From Trematomus loennbergii (taxonomy: Eukaryota; Chordata; Actinopteri; Perciformes; Nototheniidae), in contig JAAOOA010000127.1 of assembly GCA_012861695.1 (NCBI GenBank), positions 25,519,811 through 25,583,810 on the forward strand: a DNA stretch of 64,000 bases. The letters run 5' to 3'. Position numbers and translations under genes: made by a program. The notes beneath the pieces were generated by a model, which was given only the letters and a program-made list of their open reading frames with translations, was not told the DNA's origin and did no database searches. How positions within the stretch are numbered: the first letter of the stretch is position 1; every line of letters starts with the position of its first letter. Of this stretch, positions 12,897 to 25,042 are shown piece by piece.

Positions 12897-13155
12897 CAGG
12901 GCCGCCCCTGGTCAACTTGTGGCCCCACGTTGCGAGGCGTCGTCGCCGCCGGGGGGGGGGGAGGGGTGGTGTTAGTGGAGCACGCGCGTGAACTGCGAAC
13001 GCCGGAGCCTCGCAGCGGCGAAACTGTGGCGCGCTTACACTAATTGCGTCGCATAAGCACATAAAGGTTTGCGCATTTGCGCTTCAGATGAGGCTACCTC
13101 CGCAAGGTGAGGCCCCACGCAGTCTGCGTGATCTGCGTGTAGGGGGGCAGGCCTG
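12897..13155. mobile_element. small GC-rich hAT-type element
   Basis: This 259-bp island is strongly GC- and CpG-rich against AT-rich surroundings. It begins CAGGGCCGCCCCTGG and ends with CCCCCC-type sequence whose reverse complement starts CAGGCCTGCCCCCCT, so both ends start with CAG as in hAT transposons. The flanks CACTGCTT (12889-12896) and CACTGCTG (13156-13163) form an 8-bp duplication with one mismatch. The body includes a run of about ten G residues at 12951-12960 and GGCCCCACG near both ends. No transposase is encoded. hAT assignment is inferred from end sequence and 8-bp duplication length. Confidence 0.7.
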
Positions 13156-13163
13156 CACTGCTG

Positions 13164-15152
13164 ACATGTAAGCCTATGCTTTTTCCCCATATTTCTATCT
13201 TTCTATGGACACATTAGTCACACAGGGATGGAATATAGGGTGGGGCAGGGATGATGTACTGCAGTTCTGTAGGCCGAGACAAAAGTTAGCAGCAAAAGGG
13301 TCCTTCAACAAAAAGCACCAGGATTTTTCCATTTGATTTTACAGGGGATCACCAGAAATAAGAGCTACCATGAGTAGTAACAGAACTACATCACAGTCAC
13401 TAAGCTAAAGACTTGCGTCCGGTGATGTTAAGTTGTCTACTTTAGTCGCTTGTTAGCAACTTGCCGGTTTATAACACATAGCTTCAGACATTGATACCTG
13501 GATGAGTATTAAAACGTGATCATCTCTTCTTAACCAAATACCTTATTTCAGGCATCTTCCTAAACACCCATTCAAACAAACATTGACTGAATAGCGAACC
13601 AGAATTGTTAATAGCTAACTCCTTTCTGGGTTTTACGACTCATTCCTGCACCACACTATAAGCTACTGTGATGTTTAGGGCCTCTAACTTGTGACTTTCC
13701 ATGTACTTTCTAGTCTTGCTACTTCTCACAAGACAGTGTGTCTGCAGTGCTGATGCTATCAGGACCTGCACAGCGACACTGATGCTCATTGTAGAGGAGA
13801 GGAATTTCATTACACGCCTGTCATACCTGGGCACATAACCTCACCGAGAGCGAGAGCTGGCTCTGGGTTCAGACTGTTGACTGTCCTTCGCCCCATCAGT
13901 CTGATATCACTGACAGACCTGGCCTCTCTTGGCAAATTTAAAATAACTATGAAGGTTCTTCAGGCCAATTCAATAAGGGACTGTCCATACTTTATTTATC
14001 CAATATTTTTATTGGCATGGCCTCTGCACCTTCATCTTCTACTGCTAGACTATTGACTTTTGAGAGCTTGTGTAATGAGGTTTTTTACGTTATGTGTTTC
14101 TTACGCTTCTTTCTTTATGTGTTGCTTACGTAAAAAGCTCACTGTATATAGTGCTTACGCTATCATTTTGTAAGTGGCAAAGTTAAAAAGGATTTAGTTA
14201 AGCCGCCATTAAAATAAACAAACTGAAATTGATACAAAGTAAAAATTTATATATATTATTATTAATTTCAATGGGATAAATGTACTTTTAAAAGACCCCA
14301 ATCAGATGTTACCGTCGGTTTTAATACTGTTAATTAACATTCTCCTGTCCTGCCTATATTCCATGAAAACTGAAGACAGCAGATGAATAGACAACATATA
14401 TCTTTTGCTAATGTGTCCAATATTTTTCCATTACCCTTTTGTAGCTATATTTTTAATATCTTTCTTTTTTATTTATTTAAATGTCATTCTGAAATGACTT
14501 CATTATGCACGGTTATCATGTTAGATGTCCTTGAAACCGCAATGCCTGGGACTAAACTTCTCTATTGGTGTGAGAAGCCCACATTTATTTTGCCAAAATC
14601 CAATAACGTAAATTAGTGCTATGCTGCCTCTCTTGGTTCGACTAATCCTTTTTACTGCCGGCTGAAAAGGGAGAGGGAGAGAATGAGACGGGATGAGATA
14701 GAAAGAGGGCGAGAGTGTGTGAGGGAGTCGAGTGAGAAATGAAGTCACAAGTTGTGAGGGAGGATAGAGGTAGGGATGCAGGAGGGGAGTCCATCAGCGA
14801 GGAGGGTGTGGGAGAATGGGAAAAGTGAACATCAGGACAGAGAGGATGAGACGGCGGACAAAAGGAGCCAGATAGTAGATTAGGGAGAAAGGTTAGAAGT
14901 GCTTTAGTCCATTTTCTACAGCTAGGCAAGACGGTCTCAATGGCTCTATTACCACAAACTAAACCATCACCAAGGACCTCTCTGATCACTTGTTTCCCTT
15001 TATAGATTTGCTCAGGTGAGTCCTTTGGTAAGATGCCTGAAATAAGGTCTTTGGTTAATACAAGCTTCAGCAATATTCCCGTTTTCAAATATGTCAGTAA
15101 ATATCCCAACGGTGAATGTCTGAAGCTTCATGTGTCCTAATAGCAACTGTTG
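13164..15152. other. non-coding stretch with purine-rich tract
   Basis: No gene is recognised. The plus strand from about 14664 to 14890 is dominated by GA-rich sequence (GGGAGAGGGAGAGAATGAG and similar), giving a 155-codon open frame on the minus strand rich in Ser, Pro and Leu. I treat this as a composition artefact. The rest is AT-rich and featureless. Confidence 0.5.
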
Positions 15153-15160
15153 CTAACAAG

Positions 15161-16055
15161 CAGTGTTGGGCAAGTTACTTCCAAAATGTAATACAGTACA
15201 TATTACTTATTACTGTCTTTTTTAAGTAATAAGTTACATGACAATATTACTGTCTCTGAAATGTAATGAGTTACACTACTTTAAATTACTTTTGAGTTAC
15301 TTTACCAAAATAACCGCAAAAGAATGGCTAGGTATTTTAAATGCTAAAATGTAGTTTAGTGCAGCTCATTATACATCCAGTGAAGGCCGATGTGGTATAG
15401 CATAACAACTGTGTATGCCATTAAGGCTACTAACAACTTTTATTACACGGCTTAGTTGAATACTCGATTCTGATTGTAAATTCTTAACATGTGACACGTT
15501 GTTAATCCAGTAGTGCAGACCACTGTCAAGGACTATAATGAAGGTTGCTAAGGAGGATCAAGAAAGAGAAAGGAAAAGAGGTTAAAAGACGGAGCGCTGG
15601 ACGTCAGATAAATCACCAGAAGAAGGCAGAGAGGAAGTAAACAATAACAGGAACACAGAATGGGCTCTGTAGTTCGTTCAGTATATGGCCGTGTAATAAG
15701 CGGGATAATGTGCAGCGAGGCGGTCATTATGGGGAAAAGAACACCCGACAGGCTGATCAGGGAACCCGACGCGAAGCGGAGGGATCTTGATGAGCCTGAA
15801 GGGTAAACACCAGGTTTAATCTACCTGCACAATTTTTCCCTGGTATCGGAATGTCTGGCGATGTTGGTAAATTCTTAAAAAACAAAACACCATTTAATTT
15901 CGGGTTAAAATGTGTTGGAACTGCGTTACTGAGAATTGTAACGGGTAGTATATTACCCAAATGTAATTAGTAATGCGTTACATTACTTCGTTACAGCAAA
16001 AAGTAATACATTACTGTAACTCCGTTACTTTTGCAACGCGTTACACCCAACACTG
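15161..16055. mobile_element. non-autonomous hAT transposon with perfect 8-bp target duplication
   Basis: This 895-bp element begins CAGTGTTGGGCAAGTTACTT and ends CGCGTTACACCCAACACTG, so its termini are inverted repeats (CAGTGTTGGG on each strand). The flanks CTAACAAG at 15153-15160 and 16056-16063 are identical, the 8-bp duplication expected of hAT insertion. Subterminal zones are filled with GTTAC/GTAAC repeats on both sides, typical of transposase-binding arrays in this teleost repeat type. The centre (about 15360-15900) has no long open frame and no transposase or BED-finger signature. It is an internally deleted or MITE-like derivative. The intact duplication implies the insertion is not very old. 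Confidence 0.9.
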
Positions 16056-16063
16056 CTAACAAG

Positions 16064-19000
16064 TGGCTAAATGAGAATACTAAACATCATCACGTGGAAC
16101 ACAAGTCTGCCGTTAGCTTAGCGAACGTGACGTTGTTTGTTTATAGTCTAACATTAGCTTATAACTTGCTTCTAAAATCACAAAGTGGTGGTAATATGAG
16201 TAAATTAACCTGTTGAACAAAACGTGTAAGTATCATAAACGTGTGTCTGCCACAGATCTAATTGGCTGCAATATTTCAAAATCCAATGGAAAATTCCCAT
16301 TGCTATTTTGTTGAGGGAGCCCTTCACTGCACCACTCTGTAGGCTGCTGTTCTTTCCATGTGTTACTCGGGCTCCTTTTCAAATGGCTCTAAGGAGATTT
16401 CTCTATATGAGTCTGACGTCCTCAAATGCAAGTACTGCACAGATGAAGAGAAATTAATTTGAATGCCAAAGGGTGGTGGCGTTGATGGTGACAGCAGGTC
16501 ACATTAACATTAAAGGTAATTTGTGGATGCCTGGACGGTCAGCCTGTACATGTGCCCTTATAGTTTCTACTCTCAGTGCTTATTTTCAATGTCCTTGCAT
16601 AAAGCCTTACAATATGTGCTGCAATATACTCCTGTCAAATGAATCGTGCTGCATAGTATAATAGCAGTAGGAAAATGAGACTGTGACCTTGTGATAAAGC
16701 TCATATTCTTTGCCTGCGTATACCAGTTATTTCATTCAAGCCTTATTTGGTCATATACAGTGCAGAGGGTTAACTCTCATCTTATCTATGGATATTTGAC
16801 CACACCAGTGCCAAACAAATTGTGTGACAGCATCCAAGGTTGTGTGAAACAAGCTGACAAATAGGCAGAATAAATCATAGAAAACAACTCTAGCAGAGAC
16901 AAGAGCAAACACGTATTTTGTCGTATTTCTGTTAAAGCACTATTTGGCTAGAGTTGATACGATAGTTGCCCTCACCAAGGTTGAGTCACAACATGCAAAA
17001 GTTTCAGTGAGATGCAGTGAAGGAGCTTTAAACGAGGTAAAAGTGTATTTTTTCGATGTATTTATGTCCCTCACAAATAACCTCTCAGTGTGAATGATGG
17101 TTTGCTTTTAGTAGGGAAGTATGGACGAGCTTTAGGGTTGAGGCAGCAATATTTTAATGGTTTTGAAAAGATTCAGGTGGCACAGTTTATGAGCTTTTTA
17201 AGTCTTTCAATCAGAAAATACAGCAAGATAGAAAGCTTTTTTTTATGTACACACAGAGATATATGCCAAGTTTCTTTCAAACAACATTTGGGGATTACTT
17301 TTAGATACTACTGTGAATAATCTAGTTGTTATCATTGCCTCTAGTGTTGATAATTGCATACTAATCTAAATCCTTTGGCAAGCTAGAACTGCCACACACT
17401 CACCTTCCTTGTCTTTACAAATATTTGACTCTGTTTCATATATTTTAAAGTCATTGAAGTGTTAAAAGTAAGTAATGTAATGACTGCACATTTACCTTTA
17501 CCACATTCTGTGAGATTATAATGAAAAGTTCCCCTCACTTGCCAAAAATGTATGGGAAAATGTTTACAAACGCCAAAAGTAATGGCTACCATGATGTTGC
17601 ACTCTGTGTATGGAGGGGACTGAGATCGAGCGCTGATTCAGTGTTCACATTAAAATCTGAGTCGGAAATGCAAAGTGGGCATCTATTGGTATGCATTATT
17701 AGATGAAAAGATTTAGAGTTCGGAACAATGCAATTTCACTGCAAGTATAACAGGAGGAAAATCAACTGACTCATCGTATTGGCAGGATTATTGAATACAG
17801 CTTCACTTTCCCCATTTTTCACTATCTAGGGAAAAGGAAGTCAAATGGCATTTATCGAGTCTATAAGGCTTGGCCGGGGATAATGGAAAATTGCTCATGA
17901 AAGCGGAGAAAATGCCTTGAATAGGAGAAAAACACCAAGGCTGGATCCGGCTCTAAGCCATTACAATAGCATAGAGGCAGAGTGAAGAGAAAGAATGTAG
18001 GGCGAGAAAATGAGTGAGCACGATTAAAGATTATGTGGGACCTGAAATGGTTGATTATGTGGGATTGTTAGGGGGGTCAAAGATGGCCTGCCGTCTTGAA
18101 ATTAACAACTTCATCTGATAGTTTATGTTTGGCCTGTCACACGCAGAAGGTGGAATTGAATCCCACGTCTTCCGCTCGTGCAGCTACACGCCACAAATGC
18201 CCAGTTCTTCAACCTCTGTCGATGGCAAACAAGGAAGCAACCTCCCCTCCTGCCAGCTCTACGGCTGACTGACCCCCTCTCGCAGCTTCATTTTGCAGAT
18301 TAATAAATAATGAAGGCTTGGTTTCTCAGAGGGTTGTCTTCACACTCTGCACCTGGACACCCTGCGTGTCTGCTGGCAGGCGTTAAAAAGAGCCCGCCAA
18401 CAAAGCTGAGAACCACGACCACTTACCGCCTCCACAACATCATGTTCACTGCATATATGTGATGTATGAGAGAGCCATTTTGACTAAACTGATGCTTTAC
18501 GTGGGAATTTGAATATTCTGTGCAATGTTGAATTCCTTCTTGAAGTCTTTGGCAGTTACCAAAATAAATGAAACACTGCTGCTTACTACAAAACAAAAAG
18601 AGCAACACAGTTTTATAAACATGGAGACCTTGAGGTCAAATCTGCTTGCTTATGTGTCAAGAAGCATTTTTTTGTGTCAGGGACATGGTAAGGACATGAC
18701 AATGAAAAAGCTAATTTGAAAGGATCGTATGGTCTTTAAGCTTTGGATTTAAAACAGCTCCTGATAGAAATGTGTCATTTCCATATGTGAATCATTGACC
18801 TTTTACAATATACTAGTCTGATGAGAAAACACCGGAAACACCAGAGTGGAGCTCTAATCTTTAATATGGGAATCAATCCTTCAAATGGAAACTGAAGAAG
18901 TTGGAAGATTAGACAGATCAAATCCCCGGACTGACCTCAGTGAAATTCATATGAATCAGAACAAGATGGATTCCAATTTCCCTTATCCAATACTGAGTTT

Positions 19001-21311
19001 CCTTTGGGCAAGGCACAGGAAAGGTCCACCCTCAGTTTGTCTTGTATTATTACTGTACTTGTCAAAGTATGTGATGTTAGGTTCATTCCAGGTATTCATT
19101 TGGAAATGGTGTAATGTCTTTCATTTGTTGAGTGTATTTTGCTTCAACCATATCCAATTCTACTTCAGGAAGTAATTTCCCACATTGCCCAGAATTACTT
19201 TAAAATTCCAAGAGAGCAGCAAGGGACGTATTGCATTTAGCGGTAGAGCTGCACATGGAGGTGGAGAGAGAAATAGTGATAGCAACAGCATTAAAAAAGC
19301 AAGGCAGCATGAGCTTTTTCACTCTGGTGAAAGCGCCTCACATAAAATGTAACATGTCTCGTGGCTGCATTGCATTCTGGTCTACTGAGGATTATGTCAG
19401 GTTAGAAATGTGCATCTTCAATGATGGACTTCGGCGAACATGAGTGCACAATGGTGCATGACTGAAAAACTCACATTTAGATTAATGTTCACGTCTAAGA
19501 CAAGTGGATTTTTCTCTCTCAAAACCACTTTGTAAAAAGTCTGGAAATAAACATTTCAGAATATATCAGAAACGTTTAATTCCCCAACTTCTACTATTTG
19601 GGAAATTAGCTTATTTGCTTTCTTTCCCCAAGATATAGGACAGAAGATTGATATCACTTTTATGTCTGTCCATTAAATATAAAGCTGAAACAAGAAGATG
19701 GTAGTTAGCTTAGCACTAACACTGGAACCAGGTGGAAACAGCTAGCCTAGCTTTGTCTAGATACCAATAATAGGCAACTGCAGGAGCTCCATACAAGAAA
19801 AATGGTTAGCATTTATGTTGATAAAACCAATGTGTATTTGATCTAGAAGTTGATTGAATCCGGGTTCTTATCAGTAAAAGCTCAGATAATAAATAGGTAG
19901 AATGCAAACTGGAGCGAGACGGCTTGAAGCTCCTGCTCAGCGGCCATGCAGGTGTAGTCCAGTCTGGCTATTTCTTCATTTTCCTGCTGACCAGGCATCA
20001 GTAGTTTTTAATAAGATTCATTCATCTTCCCTTCATGCTTTCCCTGCTTACTTTATTGGATCAGACTGCTGACGGCTATTATTCCCCATGGAATCTATTT
20101 ACTCACCATTTAGGTAATATTACACTCACTTTGTATCAGTATGAGGCAGCAGGAGAGTATATTAAGCCTGGCAACATGTTTGTAATAGCTGGAGAACAGA
20201 TAAGAATGTTACAGTTCTGGTTGACACAGTCCTGGAGGCTAGTTAAAGAATGATGCATTCAAATATGAAACACTTTGAATGATGAAACATTGAAAATGAC
20301 CGTTCAGTGCAGTAATTATTATTGCACTGCATAGACACTCTGGTTCAAATCAGGTGAAGCAGACACTGACATGTTCTGTTTGGATATTAGTGTTGTATTC
20401 TTTTTAAAGGATTTGAGTTCAGCATACTGGAATTTGTTTGACATTTAAATGCAAACAAGAGTGAAAGATCAAATGCATTAACACAAACAGTGAGTGCTCT
20501 TACAGCAAGGTTGAATCGAGCCTTCAATGGAATTAACATGCAACAATGAAAGCTTACATACTTAGTCCTTTTCGTTATTGGTTTTATCCACAGTAAACCT
20601 TTTTCATATTTAGCGACCCTTTCTTCTAGCTGAAAGTTCAAATATCTGAGGTAACACCTCTTAGGTTTTTAATAACGCCTCAAAGGACGACGATGCTTTA
20701 TAGCATTTCCCACACTCTCACTTTCTTCCTGGAATTCTTTCACATTTTAGACAAAAGACTCAATATCCTGATTTAACCAGACTTCAACTGTTTGATTGAT
20801 CTGATCTTGAAAACGCTGTCGTATCTCACCATTGTAGGCCGCAGAAAGCTGTCTGGTTTATATCCTATTGGTGTCAGCCGTAGCTGAAGGCAATGTGATG
20901 CATCAAAAAAGCTCTGGGACTCATTACCAATTCTCCCTTCCAAAGAGGGATTAAATATTATTTATAGGGCAGGGGGTAGACTTAAGTTCACTTCAATTGC
21001 TTCTGCCTCTGTTGTCAATCTAAATGATACGCTTGCAGGCGTGAGGCCTTTATTGGAGCAATGGATGTACGAGAGAGTTTGAATTCTTCATTTTGCTGGA
21101 GGTAGTCTGCGTGATGAGCTGCAACCGAAATTACAGTGAATGCATGGGAGCGAAAAAATGATATTGATTTACAGCAAGTAATTAAAATCCATCTATTTAT
21201 TCTGATCTGCAATTAATCATCTGTATATGGCTATTGACTGCTCTCAGTTTAAGCTTAATATAGATCAAACAACAGGATAGTAAAAGCTTTTGCGAATGAA
21301 AATAGTTTATC
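16064..21311. other. long non-coding stretch, no gene or repeat recognised
   Basis: About 5.2 kb with no transposon boundary that I can find, which is unusually repeat-free for this window. Open frames are all below 100 codons. Parts such as 17640-18180 are less AT-rich than their surroundings and could be conserved regulatory DNA, but a single sequence cannot show this. Confidence 0.45.
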
Positions 21312-21315
21312 TTAA

Positions 21316-21536
21316 AGAGGCACATGGTATGAGATATTCTAAGGGGCAGGACATTTTCAAAACATCAATAAACCAATTTGCCAATCACAACAGAGCTGGC
21401 CAGCGAACCAATCAGAGCAGGCTGGGCTCTGGTTTCAGACAGAGGGTGAAAAGAGGTGCTTTTTGAACATTAAAGAATGGAAACATGTCACAGTAGAGGC
21501 ACAACATACAAATATGAAACCTGAAAATGAGCCCCT
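21316..21536 (-). mobile_element. MITE family B, copy B3 (internally deleted)
   Basis: TTAA at 21312-21315 and 21537-21540 bound a 221-bp element in reverse orientation. Its right end, read on the minus strand, is AGGGGCTCATTTTCAGG. It carries the B landmarks CAATCACAACAGAGCTGGCCAG, GACTGGGCTCTGG-like sequence and GACAGAGGGTGAAAAG, then jumps from the GGGGCAGGACAT block almost directly to the other TTAA, so about half of the B body is missing. Confidence 0.8.
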
Positions 21537-21540
21537 TTAA

Positions 21541-23341
21541 ATACTCTAACAGAGAGTCACGTAAAGCAGAGTAGGATTTTTCTTTCTTGCTTTTTTTTCT
21601 TCGCACTACCACACCTTTCCCATTGGTCTGAGGTTATGGTGCAACACACTCCACTGCCTCCACTGACCCTGTCCGGCTCCATGGATCTACATTACAGACT
21701 GTGGTCCTGCACAGGCTGTCTGCGTGACTGATTCTGCTTTGTGCCTCTTCCTCCTTCTTCCTCTTCAAAAGGGCAGAACTCTGAGTTCCTGTAAAGTTTT
21801 GTCAGGGTGATGGTGCAGTAATGTGTTACAGTAACTCATAACTCATAACTTTTTGTTCATGAAAACCCTTTAATTAATCTGTCAAACTTCTTCAATTAGA
21901 AAAAATAATCTTGGAGATCTGTTTATAGATAAGCTCTCTTTAATTGTGATGAATGAAAAACGAATTAACGCCTTTGCTGTTGTTTCTTAACATTTAAACT
22001 TATTTTGTTTCATGTTAAAAGTCAACATTTCTGTTGCAGGGATTTATCGATAAGAACAGCGATGTCCTTCAACACATCCAAGTAGCACTGATGTTTATGA
22101 TGTTTACTCTGTTATCTTCTAATCGCTACAGCTCTGCCACCCGTATTCATTTGCTCTGACTGTTTGAATTCTGCTCCAGCAAGCACCAGCATGGGATTTA
22201 AGAGGCTTCCCTTTCATTAGCCATGCTGCTCGTCACTTAGCTACCCATCTCAGGATTTGTGCGTCCGTCACCTGCTTTCTCGTTAGGGTCCAAATCCTTT
22301 GTCAGAGGATTACTTTATGAGCAGGTACCCTTTTCGTGGTTTTTTTAGGTGTTGATTTAATGGCGGCAGAGGATATTGATGGGCTGCACCCAGAGTCTGT
22401 CAGAATTAATTTAAGTCGTGGCTCTTTTGATGTCTCCTCCCGCCGACGAGGTGTGGAGTTATTACCTCCTCGTCACGGGCTGCCCCTCTCTCCCGTCTTT
22501 GCTCGGCCCCTCTGTCTCTCCATCTGTCTGTCCTTATCAATGTGTCTGCCGTCGGAGAGGGTGGGAACGAAGGGGGAGGAAAAACATCTCAATACAAAGT
22601 AGCCTTCAAATTCTCAGCTCCACTAAAAGCAATTCCACCATGACGGCAGCATGGCTGAGCTGTACTGTATCAAAGGTGTCAGCTGAGTGCTTGACACAAG
22701 CCGTTGGATTTCTGATGGGGTTATTCCCAAAGACTTACTTGACAGCGCCTGTTTTCGCCGTTACATTTACAGCCTAACTGGCCCCATACACAGGATTCTT
22801 GTAGGCAATGGGGGAAAATGCAGTGTGGGAGGGCTCTTGTAATTCATTTCCTCTCAGTTACTAGTTTTTGCATTCTTAAAAATATCAACTAGCACATTTT
22901 CTGGCTTTTTCACCAAGTGCCTTGCAAGGACATTATCTGCATATTTCAATTATTCAACAGTCATCGAAACTAAACCATAACAACATGATATTTTGCCCAT
23001 AAAACATTTACTTGCAATGTTTTTCGAAAAGGAAAAGGATGAACCATTATTTTTGGCACAATATATAATTTACGACTTCAGCTTGAGTTTCCTTACCTGC
23101 AAAAACCATCAGATCCTAGTCTGACATTGTGTGCCAATAGTTTTCCATATATTTCACGGGAAGGCAAAAATGCTGCCACACAGTGATATCAGGAAAGCAG
23201 CAGAATTGTGTTCTGTTCTGGCTTTATTTTGTCTGTGATAGTGGCCGTGCTGTCTTACAAAGTGCAGCAGGTAGCTGTTCTGTGTTGGCATTCATGTTGG
23301 CTGCAAGTTTATCTGCAAACTGCGCTGTACCCTCTTTTAGC
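21541..23341. other. non-coding stretch, no gene recognised
   Basis: A moderately GC-rich part at 22140-22600 is open in two frames for 88 and 119 codons, but the translations match nothing I know and lack convincing splice sites. No repeat boundary is visible. Confidence 0.45.
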
Positions 23342-23345
23342 TTAA

Positions 23346-23845
23346 AGGTCACCTATTATGCAAAATCCACATTTTCATGTCTTTTATACATAAACATGTG
23401 TCCCCTCTGTGTAAAGAGATTCTGAAAGTTTCAGGAAAAAAGATTCTCTCTCTTTTTGTCCTGATCCATTTATATAAAAACCTGTCTGAAAATGAGCTGA
23501 TCAGATTTTGGCCACTTTATGATGTCATAACGATTTTTTGGCTTGTGTAACCATTAGCCAATCACCAACCAAGGTAACCCCCCCCACCTTATCACCTGAA
23601 TCTCCTCCTAGAGCACCATTGTGTTCTTTTTAACCAAATATCTCTCAGAGGGGCGTGGGGAGTGGCTCCTTATTTTCATCTGAAGTAACAGACAGAGAAT
23701 CAGCACTTTTGAAACAGGTCTGAAACAGAGGGGATTATGGGATGCTGCAATGATCTGTTTGGTGTTTGGAGCCAAACACTTCAGAGACATGTTTTGTATC
23801 TGAGACCTATAAAATATTGATGAAAAACAGTATAATAGGGGACCT
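23346..23845 (+). mobile_element. MITE family E (piggyBac-type, TTAA target)
   Basis: This 500-bp element lies between TTAA at 23342-23345 and 23846-23849. The left end AGGTCACCTATTATGC and right end (other strand) AGGTCCCCTATTATAC form a 16-bp inverted repeat. Its first 70 bases (ATGCAAAATCCACATTTTCATGTC and on) run parallel to element A, so A and E are sister families, but the interior differs. It has no coding capacity. Confidence 0.85.
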
Positions 23846-23849
23846 TTAA

Positions 23850-24693
23850 AGCTCAAGCTACACTGTGTGTGTTGTCTTTAATTAAAGGTGCCATTAAGCT
23901 GTGTTATGTCTAAGTATCACTGTGGGGGTTGTTTTGTTCTTCGTGCAGGTAGAAATTGAGGTAAAAAAATAAGAATTGCAGATCTTTTTGATGATCGAAA
24001 TGGAGAGCTCAACTCAAGCGATTCCTGTTTTAGAATCAAAATTATGACATCCTTAAACTGTATATACAGTATAGTTATATTTGTGAACATGTCCAAGAAA
24101 TAGTGCGCATGAATTCCATACAAGTTCTCCAATGTATTGCAGACTGAACAGCTCTTGCCTTACATTAGCAAAGTGATAAAACATGTGCCCTATGTTGTCC
24201 AGTGTAATCTTACTGAAGACCATTAAACTGCCTTATGTACTAGGTCACAGTTGTCCATCATACTAAGGGAATAGAAGGGAAGAAGTGAAACGGAAAGTCG
24301 AGGGCAGTGTTCAGGAAGACATGACTGTCCTCGCCTTGTTAAAGTAACATTGATTAACTTGAATTAAGACACAGACGCCTGGCCTTCAGTTTGCCACCAT
24401 CATTTTGCTAAGGGAAAGAGTCTGGGAAGAGTAGGGTTATTCCTTTCCATTGTGAAACATAATATAGTTGTTTCAGCCCTACAGTACTTTTCAGTGTCCA
24501 TGAAATACAATAGCTTATAACTACAGTTAATATGTATTGATATTGGCTTTTTTTACTCTGCTGAATGGTGTTAAATCTGTACCTATTGCTTTATAACAAA
24601 GTAAGACCATATATGTCTGTTGTGACTTGATAGTAGACGTCGAAACAATTGTATTTTAAAGATAAAGTCAGTTGATTCATGTTTTTTTCCCTG
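23850..24693. other. non-coding stretch, nothing recognised
   Basis: AT-rich, with no gene and no repeat boundary that I can support. Confidence 0.5.
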
Positions 24694-24697
24694 TTAA

Positions 24698-24790
24698 AGA
24701 GGACATATTCATTTTCGGGTTCATATTTGTATTGTGTCCCTCTACTGTGACATGTTTACATGCTTAATGTTCAAAAAGGTCTTTATTTGA
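24698..24790 (+). mobile_element. left-end fragment of MITE family B
   Basis: After TTAA (24694-24697) the sequence reads AGAGGACATATTCATTTTCGGG and continues through TCTACTGTGACATGTTTACATGC and TTCAAAAAGGTCTTTATT, the first 90 bases of B. It then stops abruptly where the inverted-duplication sequence begins, so it is truncated on the right. Confidence 0.7.
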
Positions 24791-24794
24791 AACT

Positions 24795-25038
24795 GTCATT
24801 TGAACAATGCTGCTTTCACTGTCTGCTGATCTGCAGGTGGTTAACAGGGTTGTATCTGTTTAGCATTTCCAAAAATGTGCTTTTGATTACTCTTGCTTTC
24901 AGGCTTGTGGTTTAAATAGTGTGTAAATCCATGTGACGTCAGTAAAACTCCCAGATGATAACCTTAGGGCTATTTATCCACATCACTAACTAAGCTTTGT
25001 TCCATGTTTCTTTAGTGGGTCAGGGGTGATGCATGGCA
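24795..25038 (+). repeat. left arm (unique part) of an inverted duplication
   Basis: This 244-bp segment, from AACAATGCTGCTTTCACTG to GATGCATGGCA, recurs in reverse orientation at 29257-29505 with roughly a dozen differences, mostly near the B junction. In both places a B element follows at exactly the same TTAA. B was therefore already in place before the copy was made. It has no coding content. Confidence 0.85.
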
Positions 25039-25042
25039 TTAA

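Noticed and set aside
14642..15109. 155-codon minus-strand frame
   Set aside because: It is produced by GA-rich plus-strand sequence; Ser/Pro/Leu-rich translation with no recognisable domain.
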